Source: Paenibacillus silvestris
GTDB lineage: Bacteria; Bacillota; Bacilli; Paenibacillales; NBRC-103111
Direction of reading: 5' to 3'
Assembly: GCF_009882985.1 (NCBI RefSeq)
Contig: NZ_WTUZ01000021.1
Location: 171,510-235,509, forward strand
DNA length: 64,000 nucleotides
This document shows positions 52,275-59,828 of the stretch, piece after piece. The position numbers were made by a program, and so were the translations under genes. The stretch's first letter is position 1. Each line of letters opens with the position of its first letter. The notes below the pieces were generated by a model. The model had not been told where the DNA came from, ran no database searches, and saw only the letters and a program-made list of their open reading frames with translations.

Positions 52275-53639
52275 ATGAACCAAACGAACGGTCGACTAAC
52301 CGAGGTAACGGTTCCGCATTTAGCGGAAAGCCTCGTTTCGGCTACAATCGGCAAATGGCTGAAAAAGCCAGGCGATTATATCGAACAATATGACGTACTC
52401 TGTGAGCTTTTCACAGAGAAAGTGAATACAGAAATGCCTTCACCGATTGAAGGCAGACTAGTGAAAATCATTGTCGGCGATGGAGAAACAGCGGCTGTCG
52501 GAGAGGCAATTTGTTTGATCGAGGAGTCAGCGGGAGATTCGGCTGGTTCACCAGCAGCAGCTGTGGAAATGGCTGGCAGCACGGGGGCGTTCGTGCCGGC
52601 AGAAGATAGCGACCAAAGCATGCGCGGCCGTTTCTCACCGGCCGTTCACCGTCTTGCCCAAGAGAACAACGTAGATTTATCACGTGTGCCTGGGACAGGG
52701 CTTGGCGGAAGAATTACGCGCAAGGATGTTGAGCAGTTCGTCGCAGGCGGAGGCTCCAAGTCGGCTCCTGCAGCCGCGGCAGTGCATACGAATCAACAAG
52801 CAGCGCCAGTTGCAAGCAGTACGCCAGCGCCACAAAATGAGGCGCAGTCTGCCAATCTGCCAGTGCGCAGCTCCGGCATCCATCTGTCTGCGAATCCGCA
52901 AACACCGCTGATTGAAGCGGAAGGGCACTCGCTGGACTCGCGCAATGAGCACTTCATCGATGTAACGCCAATTCGTAATGCTATTGCGACCCGTATGCGT
53001 CAAAGCGTAACGGAAATTCCGCATGCCTGGACGATGATTGAAGTGGACGTAACGAATCTCGTGGTTCTGCGGAATAAAGTGAAAGACGAGTTTATGCGCC
53101 GCGAGGGCATTAACTTAACGTATTTGGCTTTCATGATGAAAGCAGTCGTCAACGCGATTAAGGATTATCCGATCATCAACTCGGTATGGGCTGTAGATAA
53201 AATTATCGTGAAACGCGATATTAATATCTCCCTATCTGTAGGCACGGAAGATTCGGTTATGACACCAGTGATCAAGAAGGCGGATCAGAAGAATATCGCC
53301 GGACTAGCTAGAGAAATTGATGAATTGACGAAGAAGACGCGTGCGGGCAAGTTGTCATTGAATGACATGGTTGGCGGAACGTTCACGGTTAACAACACAG
53401 GCTCCTTCGGTTCGATTCTGTCTTATCCGATCATCAACTACCCGCAAGCAGCCATTGTGACCTTTGAATCGATTGTGAAGAAGCCTGTCGTTATTCAAGA
53501 TATGATCGCAGTCCGCTCTATGGTTAACCTATGTCTGTCGCTTGATCACCGCATTCTGGATGGTGTAATTTGCGGTAGGTTCCTTCAGAGGGTCAAAGAA
53601 AACTTGGAAAGTTATAATGCCGATACAAAAATTTATTAA
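52275..53639 (+). CDS. bkdB: Branched-chain 2-oxoacid dehydrogenase E2 (dihydrolipoyl acyltransferase)
   Basis: A 454-residue E2. Lipoyl domain with the lipoylated lysine in TEKVNTEMPSPI (about residue 43), an E1/E3-binding domain (SPAVHRLAQENNVDLSRVPG), an Ala/Pro-rich linker, and the catalytic domain ending with the HRILDG His/Asp motif. TAGGAGGT precedes the ATG. Convergent with prli42 just downstream. Confidence 0.95.
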   Translation: MNQTNGRLTEVTVPHLAESLVSATIGKWLKKPGDYIEQYDVLCELFTEKVNTEMPSPIEGRLVKIIVGDGETAAVGEAICLIEESAGDSAGSPAAAVEMAGSTGAFVPAEDSDQSMRGRFSPAVHRLAQENNVDLSRVPGTGLGGRITRKDVEQFVAGGGSKSAPAAAAVHTNQQAAPVASSTPAPQNEAQSANLPVRSSGIHLSANPQTPLIEAEGHSLDSRNEHFIDVTPIRNAIATRMRQSVTEIPHAWTMIEVDVTNLVVLRNKVKDEFMRREGINLTYLAFMMKAVVNAIKDYPIINSVWAVDKIIVKRDINISLSVGTEDSVMTPVIKKADQKNIAGLAREIDELTKKTRAGKLSLNDMVGGTFTVNNTGSFGSILSYPIINYPQAAIVTFESIVKKPVVIQDMIAVRSMVNLCLSLDHRILDGVICGRFLQRVKENLESYNADTKIY

Positions 53640-53642
53640 AAC

Positions 53643-53747
53643 TTAGGAATCAAAAAATAATCCGGCTGTAAACAATATGCTGGATAGCAGCATGGTGATG
53701 AGCATGACGTAAATCACGACTTTAAACCAACGTCTATTCTGCAACAT
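53643..53747 (-). CDS. prli42: Prli42-like stressosome-associated miniprotein
   Basis: A 34-residue protein on the minus strand, too short for usual ORF calls. It has a basic start (MLQNRRWFK) and one membrane span, VVIYVMLITMLLSSILFTAG. This matches Prli42, the Listeria miniprotein that anchors stressosomes to the membrane, by its RRWFK-type head and YVMLI-x-MLLS core. AAAGGAG lies nine bases before the ATG. It ends three bases from bkdB on the opposite strand. Confidence 0.82.
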   Translation of the reverse strand: MLQNRRWFKVVIYVMLITMLLSSILFTAGLFFDS

Positions 53748-53820
53748 GAAGAGTCACTCCTTTATTGTAAAAGCTTGTACTGTCATATTGTAACCCATAG
53801 TGAGTATCGGAGGAAAGTAC

Positions 53821-54951
53821 ATGATTCAGCAAAACCGTTTAGTGGAAGAATTCATTTCGCTCGTACAAGTAGACAGCGAAACTCGCTTTGAGCAAGAAAT
53901 TTGTGTCGTATTGAAAGAGAAATTTAGTCGTTTAGGCTTAACTGTCGTTGAAGATGATTCGATGGCAAAAAGTGGTCACGGATCTGGCAATTTGATTTGC
54001 ACATTGGAAGCAACGGACAGCAATACCGCTATCCCGACGATTTTCTTTACATCGCATATGGATACAGTAGCTCCTGGCAATGGCATTAAGCCGCAAATCG
54101 GCGAAGATGGCTACATCCGCAGCGACGGAACTACGATCCTGGGCAGTGACGACAAAGCTGGTATCGCAGCTATGCTTGAAGGTATTCAAGTACTCAAAGA
54201 GCAAAACGTTCCTCACGGTCGCATTCAATTCGTAATTACGGCGGGTGAAGAAAGCGGCTTGAAAGGCGCCCGTGCCATGGACCGCAAAATGATGGAAGCT
54301 GAATTCGGCTTTGCGCTGGATTCCAATGGCAGCATCGGTGATATTGCTACTGCAGCGCCTGGCCGCGCGGAAATTGAAATTATTTTCCACGGCAAATCGG
54401 CACACGCAGGCGTTAACCCGGAAGATGGCATCAGTGCGATCCAAGTTGCTTCCAAGGCTGTTTCACGCATGTCCCTTGGTCGGATTGACAACGAAACAAC
54501 AGCGAATATCGGTAGTTTCTCGGGTGTAGGTCCACTTAACGTTGTATGCGATAAAGTGAAAATGGAAGCAGAAGCTCGCAGCATCGTGCAGCACAAGCTG
54601 GAAGCGCAAATCGCTGCGATGAAAGAAGCTTGTGAATCCGCTGCAGCAGATGCTGGGACGACTTGCGAATTCAAAGCAGACATCGTCTATGCTTCTTACA
54701 TGCATGACGACTCAGCGCCGATCGTGCAGCTCACATCCAGAGCGTTGTCAACACTTGGCTTAACTGCTCGCACGTTCCACTCTGGTGGCGGCAGCGACGC
54801 GAACATTTTTAATGGCATGGGGATTCCAACGGTGAACCTTGCTGTGGGCTACCACGAAATTCATACAACCAAAGAACATATCGCCATCAGCGATCTGGTC
54901 AAAACGGCTGAATTGGTCGTTGCTCTTGTGAAGGAAGCTGCCAAAGTTTAA
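53821..54951 (+). CDS. PepT-like M20 peptidase (YqjE type)
   Basis: A 376-residue zinc peptidase of the M20 family. Metal and catalytic motifs: FFTSHMDTVAPG, GSDDKAGIAAMLEG, TAGEESGLKGARAM, and HAGVNPEDG in the dimerisation domain; final His in VGYHEIHTTKEH. Close in layout to tripeptidase T but usually annotated PepT-like. ATG 53821 follows CGGAGGAAA; the upstream start at 53800 was rejected. Confidence 0.9.
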   Translation: MIQQNRLVEEFISLVQVDSETRFEQEICVVLKEKFSRLGLTVVEDDSMAKSGHGSGNLICTLEATDSNTAIPTIFFTSHMDTVAPGNGIKPQIGEDGYIRSDGTTILGSDDKAGIAAMLEGIQVLKEQNVPHGRIQFVITAGEESGLKGARAMDRKMMEAEFGFALDSNGSIGDIATAAPGRAEIEIIFHGKSAHAGVNPEDGISAIQVASKAVSRMSLGRIDNETTANIGSFSGVGPLNVVCDKVKMEAEARSIVQHKLEAQIAAMKEACESAAADAGTTCEFKADIVYASYMHDDSAPIVQLTSRALSTLGLTARTFHSGGGSDANIFNGMGIPTVNLAVGYHEIHTTKEHIAISDLVKTAELVVALVKEAAKV

Positions 54952-54961
54952 ATATCTGTCC

Positions 54962-55007
54962 AACCGATTAGTACTTGCCGAATTGTGGCGTGCTGATCGG
55001 TTTTTTA
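54962..55007 (+). terminator. Intrinsic terminator after the PepT-like gene
   Basis: AACCGATTAGTAC (54962-54974) pairs fully (with G-U) with GTGCTGATCGGTT (54990-55002), followed by a six-T run. Confidence 0.9.
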
Positions 55008-55046
55008 GTATGTCAGAGGGAGTTGTTCCCGTGAAGGTTCAATAAG

Positions 55047-55231
55047 CATTGGACTAAATCCAACGAAAAGGCAGTTCTTAAGGCTGGATCTCTGATTTCA
55101 TTGGATTAAATCCAACGTAATTATTGATTTAGCGGATAAAAGATCCTTTTTTATGTGTCTTGTTGGATTTCATCCAATGTAAAGTTGATTAGCCGCCTTA
55201 AAGGGGGGCTTTGGTTGGATTTCATCCAATG
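55047..55231. repeat. Four TTGGAT/ATCCAA palindromes arranged as an inverted pair of pairs
   Basis: CATTGGAY-TAA-ATCCAACG occurs at 55047-55065 and 55099-55117; its reverse-complement form GTTGGAT-TTC-ATCCAATG occurs at 55162-55179 and 55214-55231. Both pairs have a 52-base period, and the spacers share a TTAAGGC-GG core in matching inverted orientation. The 368-base gap between the PepT-like and DUF3866 genes holds only the terminator, this array and the DUF3866 ribosome site. Confidence 0.9.
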
Positions 55232-55319
55232 AGCTCTACAAAGACATAATAATTAAGCTTAACTCCGCGTTAATCCACATATGCTGCAAGTAGGTAATGG
55301 CCAGAAGGGGGAGAAAAGG

Positions 55320-56435
55320 ATGATGAGGCGGGAAGAAGCGGTGGTCAGCGCGATTATTTCCGTTAGGGAAGGGCTGCAGGTCGTCCGTGTTAGTATGCGG
55401 CACAGTGGCGAGGAGAAGCTCGCTGTGCATTATACCGATAGCTCACCGCTGCTGCTTCCAGGTGATGTGGTTGTTCTGAATGTAACAGCTGAGGAGCTTG
55501 GATTAGGATCCGGTGGTTATCACATCGTCCTGCCTACTGACACGAGCAACAGCGATCTTCCTGCAGATGATCTGGCCAGCGGACATATCATGAAACTCAA
55601 ATACACCCCGTTACAGCGGAGTGTGCTTGCTGTGGAGGAAGAGCACAGCAGGTTTCATGCTATTTTTCAAGGTGAGAAGAATCTGGAGGGTATGCCTGTC
55701 TTACTTGGGGAATTGCATAGTATGCTGCCTGTGGCGTTGTGTTGGCTTCGATACCGCGAGCAGCAACAGTCAAATCAAACGGCGAGGAACGTGTCCTACA
55801 TCATGACGGACGCGGGAGCACTCCCGCTTGCCTGGAGTCAGCATGCCGCGCAGCTGGAGGCTATGGGGTGGCTTCAAAGCACGATAAGCTATGGTCAAGC
55901 CTATGGTGGAAAGCTGGAGGCCGTAAATAAATTTAGCGCTTTGATTGCTGCTAAGCATGTTGCTAAAGCGGATCTGTGTCTGGTCATGATGGGTCCAGGA
56001 ATTGTAGGTACGGGAACACGGTACGGTTATTCTGGTATTGAAGTCGGGGAACTCGTTAATGCCGTATTCGCTTTAGGCGGGACTCCAGTCGTGATTCCGC
56101 GCCTTTCATTTGCAGATGAGCGGCCACGGCATCGAGGGATTAGCCACCATACGCTAACTGCTCTGGAGCTTGCTGCGAGATGCCCAGCGATTGTACCTTT
56201 ACCGATATTAACGGGAGAGAAGCACGCGATCATTGAAGAGCAATTGAACCGTTTGGAGCCGCATCGGGTACACATGATGGCACCCGCACGGGCGGAGCAA
56301 ATCGCGGAGTCGCTCCGTCTTTACCCACTGGAGATTACCTCGATGGGAAGGGGATTATGGCAGGACCCTGTTTATTTCCAAGGTGTTTGCGCTGCTGTGG
56401 ATTGTGTAATGCAGCTGCATAATCAATCAACGTGA
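55320..56435 (+). CDS. DUF3866 family protein
   Basis: A 371-residue protein of a family of unknown function. An N-terminal beta-barrel-like part (VLPGDVVVLNVTAEE-type strands) carries GHIMKLKYTPLQ; the rest is alpha/beta with MTDAGALPLAWSQHA, GPGIVGTGTRYGYSGIEVGE and RLSFADERPRHRGISHHT, conserved polar stretches that look like an active site. ATG 55320 follows GGGGGAG by six bases. Its last 101 bases overlap mciZ on the other strand. Confidence 0.85.
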   Translation: MMRREEAVVSAIISVREGLQVVRVSMRHSGEEKLAVHYTDSSPLLLPGDVVVLNVTAEELGLGSGGYHIVLPTDTSNSDLPADDLASGHIMKLKYTPLQRSVLAVEEEHSRFHAIFQGEKNLEGMPVLLGELHSMLPVALCWLRYREQQQSNQTARNVSYIMTDAGALPLAWSQHAAQLEAMGWLQSTISYGQAYGGKLEAVNKFSALIAAKHVAKADLCLVMMGPGIVGTGTRYGYSGIEVGELVNAVFALGGTPVVIPRLSFADERPRHRGISHHTLTALELAARCPAIVPLPILTGEKHAIIEEQLNRLEPHRVHMMAPARAEQIAESLRLYPLEITSMGRGLWQDPVYFQGVCAAVDCVMQLHNQST

Positions 56436-56535
56436 TGTTCGGTCCACCTTGCTGCAGCATGAGCTGAAGCTGACGTTTAATTTCCCAGGCTTTTCCCACC
56501 AGACGAATTTGTCTTTCCGCTACATAACTCTTCAT
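56335..56535 (-). CDS. mciZ: MciZ, inhibitor of Z-ring assembly
   Basis: A 66-residue protein. It shares the diagnostic IRLVGKAWEIKRQLQ with B. subtilis MciZ (VVLVGKAWEIRAKL), a 40-residue mother-cell peptide that caps FtsZ filaments during sporulation. The C-terminal ~25 residues are an extension. ATG 56535 lies eight bases after GAGGA; the upstream ORF start at 56586 was rejected. The location beside nudF also agrees with B. subtilis. Confidence 0.82.
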   Translation of the reverse strand: MKSYVAERQIRLVGKAWEIKRQLQLMLQQGGPNITLIDYAAALHNPQQRKHLGNKQGPAIIPFPSR

Positions 56536-56567
56536 CTCGATCTTCCTCTTTTCGGGTTGAAATTTGA

Positions 56568-56573
56568 TATAAT
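56568..56573 (+). promoter_or_regulatory. Extended -10 element upstream of nudF
   Basis: TATAAT at 56568-56573 preceded by TGA, 59 bases before nudF. No clear -35 was found. Confidence 0.45.
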
Positions 56574-56631
56574 GATCGATATGCAAAAGTAGGACAAGTT
56601 ATTCCAATTAAGAAATTGATGAGGTGTTCAG

Positions 56632-57186
56632 ATGACCGTGCATAAGAAGTTCGAAGAAGTCACTGTTAAAACGGAATCCATTTATAAAGGCAGAATTATT
56701 TCACTTCAAGTAGATACCGTGACATTGCCAAACGGGGAGACAGCTACAAGAGAAATCGTCAAGCACCCTGGAGCGGTGGCTGTCATTCCTTTAATTGGGG
56801 ATAAAATGATCGTCGTGGAGCAGTACAGAAAACCGCTTGAGAAAAGTCAGGTTGAAATTCCTGCAGGCAAGCTGGATGCTGGCGAAGAACCTTTGAAAGC
56901 AGCTTTACGCGAGTTAGAGGAAGAAACGGGGTATCGGTCTGACAACGTGAAATTGGTTAGTTCCTTTTATACGTCGCCAGGATTTGCTGATGAAATTATC
57001 CATCTGTATATCGCGGAAGATCTGGTTAAAGGAAACGCCAACCCAGATGAGGATGAATTTCTGGAGTGCGAAGCGATTACGCTGGAAGAAGCTCAGCAGT
57101 ATATGCGCGATGGCCGTATAAGCGATGCCAAAACGATTATGGCTGTCTACGCATGGCAGTTATATAAGCTAACGGGCCAGATCTAG
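56632..57186 (+). CDS. nudF: ADP-ribose pyrophosphatase
   Basis: A 184-residue Nudix hydrolase that splits ADP-ribose to AMP and ribose 5-phosphate. The Nudix box is complete: G, five residues, E, seven residues, then RELEEETGY. AdprP-type features include VEQYRKPLEKSQVEIPAGKL. It is followed after one base by the EndoQ-like gene. Confidence 0.94.
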   Translation: MTVHKKFEEVTVKTESIYKGRIISLQVDTVTLPNGETATREIVKHPGAVAVIPLIGDKMIVVEQYRKPLEKSQVEIPAGKLDAGEEPLKAALRELEEETGYRSDNVKLVSSFYTSPGFADEIIHLYIAEDLVKGNANPDEDEFLECEAITLEEAQQYMRDGRISDAKTIMAVYAWQLYKLTGQI

Positions 57187-57187
57187 G

Positions 57188-58366
57188 ATGAAGTCTTACT
57201 ACGTAGACCTTCATATTCATATTGGACGGACTGAGAGTGGCCAAGCTGTGAAGATCAGTGCCGCGAATAACCTTACTTTTTTCAATATTGCCCATGAAGC
57301 GGCCGTCCGCAAAGGAATGGAGATTATCGGCATTATCGACAGCCATTCGCCATCCGTGCAAGACGATATCATGACCTATTTGGATCGTGGTGAAATGGTA
57401 GAGCTGGAAGGTGGAGGTATTGGGTATCGGGATACAACGGTCATTCTGGGATGTGAGATTGAAGTCAGAGAACCTGGCATGGGGCCAGCGCATTTGTTAG
57501 CCTATATGCCTAATCTTGATGTGATGCAAGGATTTACAAAATGGATGAAGGGGCATATGAAAAATGTAGAGCTTAGCTCTCAGCGAATTTATGTGCCTGC
57601 ACGAGTTCTGCAGGAAGAGGTGCTCGGAAGAGGGGGAATCCTTATCCCCGCTCACATTTTCACGCCTCACAAAAGTGTATATGGCAGCGCAACGAGCCGG
57701 ATGGAAAATTTGCTTGATTTGGAAGGTATTTCTGCAGTTGAGCTTGGGTTGAGCGCTGATTCGGAGATGGCTGGACTAATTTCTGAGCTGGATCCATTTA
57801 CTTATGTAACCAATTCAGATGCGCATTCACTGGGTAAAATCGGTCGCGAGTACAATGAAATACAGCTAGCTGCACCTACCTATGAGGAACTCGTTATGGC
57901 ACTGCATCGCCGGGAAGGGCGTGGCGTGCTCGCAAACTACGGGTTGAACCCTCGCTTGGGCAAGTATCACCGAACCTATTGCTCCCTCTGTGAAGCGGTT
58001 CTGGATGAACAAGAGGGCACAGTAGAGCGCTGCGCAGATTGCGGCAGCAACAAAATCGTTCGAGGCGTTATGGATCGCATTATGGATTTGGCGGATCGAG
58101 AAGAGCCATATCTGCCTCCTTATAGGCCGGCCTATCATTTTCAAATCCCGTTAGAGTTCATACCTGGACTTGGACCTAAGAAATTGAATCAATTGCTTCA
58201 CCGTTTTGGAACGGAGATGAATGTCCTGCATCGCACGACGCAGGAAGAGCTGGTAAGTGAAGTCGGAGAAGAGATAGCCGGTTACCTTGTCGGCGCGCGT
58301 GAAGGCACGCTTTCGCTTGAGGTTGGCGGAGGCGGAAGATACGGCAAAGTGAAAAATCGTTCATAG
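57188..58366 (+). CDS. Endonuclease Q-like PHP-domain protein
   Basis: A 392-residue protein of the EndoQ family. N-terminal PHP metal domain (YYVDLHIHIGRT, IIDSHSP, LGCEIEV, ITHIFTPHK-like PAHIFTPHK, NSDAHSLGKIG), a C4 zinc finger (CSLCEAV... CADCGSN), and a C-terminal helix-hairpin-helix region (FIPGLGPKKLNQLL). EndoQ cuts DNA 5' to deaminated bases and abasic sites; it is known mainly from archaea and some Bacillus. It starts one base after nudF. Confidence 0.88.
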   Translation: MKSYYVDLHIHIGRTESGQAVKISAANNLTFFNIAHEAAVRKGMEIIGIIDSHSPSVQDDIMTYLDRGEMVELEGGGIGYRDTTVILGCEIEVREPGMGPAHLLAYMPNLDVMQGFTKWMKGHMKNVELSSQRIYVPARVLQEEVLGRGGILIPAHIFTPHKSVYGSATSRMENLLDLEGISAVELGLSADSEMAGLISELDPFTYVTNSDAHSLGKIGREYNEIQLAAPTYEELVMALHRREGRGVLANYGLNPRLGKYHRTYCSLCEAVLDEQEGTVERCADCGSNKIVRGVMDRIMDLADREEPYLPPYRPAYHFQIPLEFIPGLGPKKLNQLLHRFGTEMNVLHRTTQEELVSEVGEEIAGYLVGAREGTLSLEVGGGGRYGKVKNRS

Positions 58367-58389
58367 TTTCTAGTACTCGCTCATAAGCT
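58360..58389 (+). promoter_or_regulatory. Candidate sigma-E promoter of spoIIM
   Basis: TTCATAGTT (58360-58368), 13 bases, CATAAGCT (58382-58389). The spacing equals that at spoIIIAA but the -10 is a partial match. spoIIM is a sigma-E gene in B. subtilis. Confidence 0.4.
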
Positions 58390-58429
58390 TGTCTTTGTAG
58401 AGGTTGTACACACGGGAGGAGCTGCGAGA

Positions 58430-59071
58430 GTGAATAGGAACCTAACGATGAAACAATATATGAAGGACAATATGCCGCTGTTTATATTCGTCTCCGTACT
58501 CTTTCTCATTGGAGTTGTGTTCGGCGCTGTGATGGTTAATGCGCTTTCCTTGGAACAAAAGCAGGAAATGACGCGTCATTTGGGAAGTTTCTTCCATGAA
58601 ATTAATGACGGCGCCGAATTTGACAGCAGGCAGTCGTTCGTTCAATCTTTTGGCATGCATATGAAGTGGATTCTACTGATCTGGTTGTTTGGGCTGTCCG
58701 TGATTGGCCTCCCGCTCATCCTTGTCCTGGATTTTCTCAAGGGTGTGCTCATTGGGTTCACAGTTGGCTATCTGGTCGGTCAAATGTCTTGGAAGGGCAT
58801 GTTGTTTGCGCTGGTTTCTGTAGCTCCGCAAAATCTGATCGTCATTCCGGCGATTCTCTTCTGCAGTGTTGCAGCGATGTCTTTTTCCATTTATATGATT
58901 AAAAATCGATTTATGAGCCGTAATGGCAACATGTACCAACCTTTCATGCGTTTCACAACTTTAACACTTCTCATGGGTTTTTTCCTTCTTGGAGCAGCAC
59001 TTTGGGAGGGTTATGTAGCGCAATTGATGATGAAATGGGTCACGCCGATGCTCGTTCCGCTCTATGGATGA
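58430..59071 (+). CDS. spoIIM: Stage II sporulation protein M
   Basis: A 213-residue polytopic membrane protein with about five spans; it belongs to the SpoIID-SpoIIM-SpoIIP machine that drives septal peptidoglycan removal and engulfment. Conserved stretch WLFGLSVIGLPLILVLDFLK near residue 85. GTG start behind GGGAGGAG. Its position between nudF and fur agrees with B. subtilis. Confidence 0.93.
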   Translation: MNRNLTMKQYMKDNMPLFIFVSVLFLIGVVFGAVMVNALSLEQKQEMTRHLGSFFHEINDGAEFDSRQSFVQSFGMHMKWILLIWLFGLSVIGLPLILVLDFLKGVLIGFTVGYLVGQMSWKGMLFALVSVAPQNLIVIPAILFCSVAAMSFSIYMIKNRFMSRNGNMYQPFMRFTTLTLLMGFFLLGAALWEGYVAQLMMKWVTPMLVPLYG

Positions 59072-59093
59072 CAGAAAACAACATGTTTCTGTT
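59071..59093 (+). terminator. Weak hairpin after spoIIM
   Basis: ACAGAAA and TTTCTGT form a 7-bp stem right after the stop codon; the T run is short and merges with the fur -35. Confidence 0.4.
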
Positions 59094-59122
59094 TGACTTT
59101 GTCAGCAAGCTCCCCCTATAAT
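59093..59122 (+). promoter_or_regulatory. Sigma-A promoter of fur
   Basis: TTGACT (59093-59098), 18 bases, TATAAT (59117-59122), 55 bases before the fur start. Confidence 0.75.
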
Positions 59123-59176
59123 GAAAAGAGTGGCTAAAATTGGGCTTGGATGCCCACCTTTCTGAGGGGGAGGCAT

Positions 59177-59662
59177 ATGGAAGCAAGGATTGAGAAAATT
59201 AAGCAGCAGTTGCAATCCCAAGGGTACAAGCTTACCCCTCAACGGGAAGCGACTGTGCGTGTACTTTTAGAAAATGAACAAGATCATCTTAGTGCCGAAG
59301 ACGTGTTTATGCTTGTGAAGGACAAAGCTCCGGAAATCGGTCTGGCAACCGTGTACCGAACATTAGAGCTGCTGAGTGAGCTGCATGTCTTGGAGAAAAT
59401 GAATTTTGGCGATGGCGTAGCTCGTTATGATTTGCGCGATGACAGCACTCGTCACCATCACCATCACCTAATCTGCGTCCAATGCGGGACTGTGGATGAA
59501 ATTATGGAAGACTGGCTAGGGCCTTTAGAAGAAAGGCTGGATACGGATTTTCATTTTCAAGTATTAGATCATCGACTTGATTTTCAAGGTATATGCTATC
59601 GCTGTAACGAACGAGGGAAACCGGACTCATTGGACAAATCCAAGAATAACAGCTCGGAATAG
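59177..59662 (+). CDS. fur: Ferric uptake regulator Fur
   Basis: A 161-residue metal-dependent repressor. N-terminal winged helix (KLTPQREATVRVLLEN, GLATVYRTLELLSE), the histidine cluster RHHHHHLICVQCG, and a second CYRCNE pair for structural zinc. ATG 59177 follows GGGGGAGG; ATG 59150 was rejected. The neighbours spoIIM and yqzK/xerD place it as the true Fur rather than Zur or PerR. Confidence 0.92.
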   Translation: MEARIEKIKQQLQSQGYKLTPQREATVRVLLENEQDHLSAEDVFMLVKDKAPEIGLATVYRTLELLSELHVLEKMNFGDGVARYDLRDDSTRHHHHHLICVQCGTVDEIMEDWLGPLEERLDTDFHFQVLDHRLDFQGICYRCNERGKPDSLDKSKNNSSE

Positions 59663-59678
59663 AGCTGTTCATACTAAG

Positions 59679-59718
59679 AAAATGCCTGTAAGCACATGTT
59701 GTGCGTACAGGCATTTTT
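59679..59718 (+). terminator. Intrinsic terminator after fur
   Basis: AAAATGCCTGTAAGCAC (59679-59695) pairs with GTGCGTACAGGCATTTT (59701-59717) with one mismatch; a T run is built in. Confidence 0.92.
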
Positions 59719-59828
59719 GCATCTTTCTCATATACTGGATATTAGGTAATAGAATCTCCTTCCACATAATTGGACTGGAAGCATGGGTACATTATGACTA
59801 ACGTTCATGAGAAAGAAGGTAGACGCGA

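Noticed and set aside
54225-54683. A 152-codon minus-strand ORF inside the PepT-like gene
   Set aside because: Antisense shadow of a conserved peptidase without a ribosome site.
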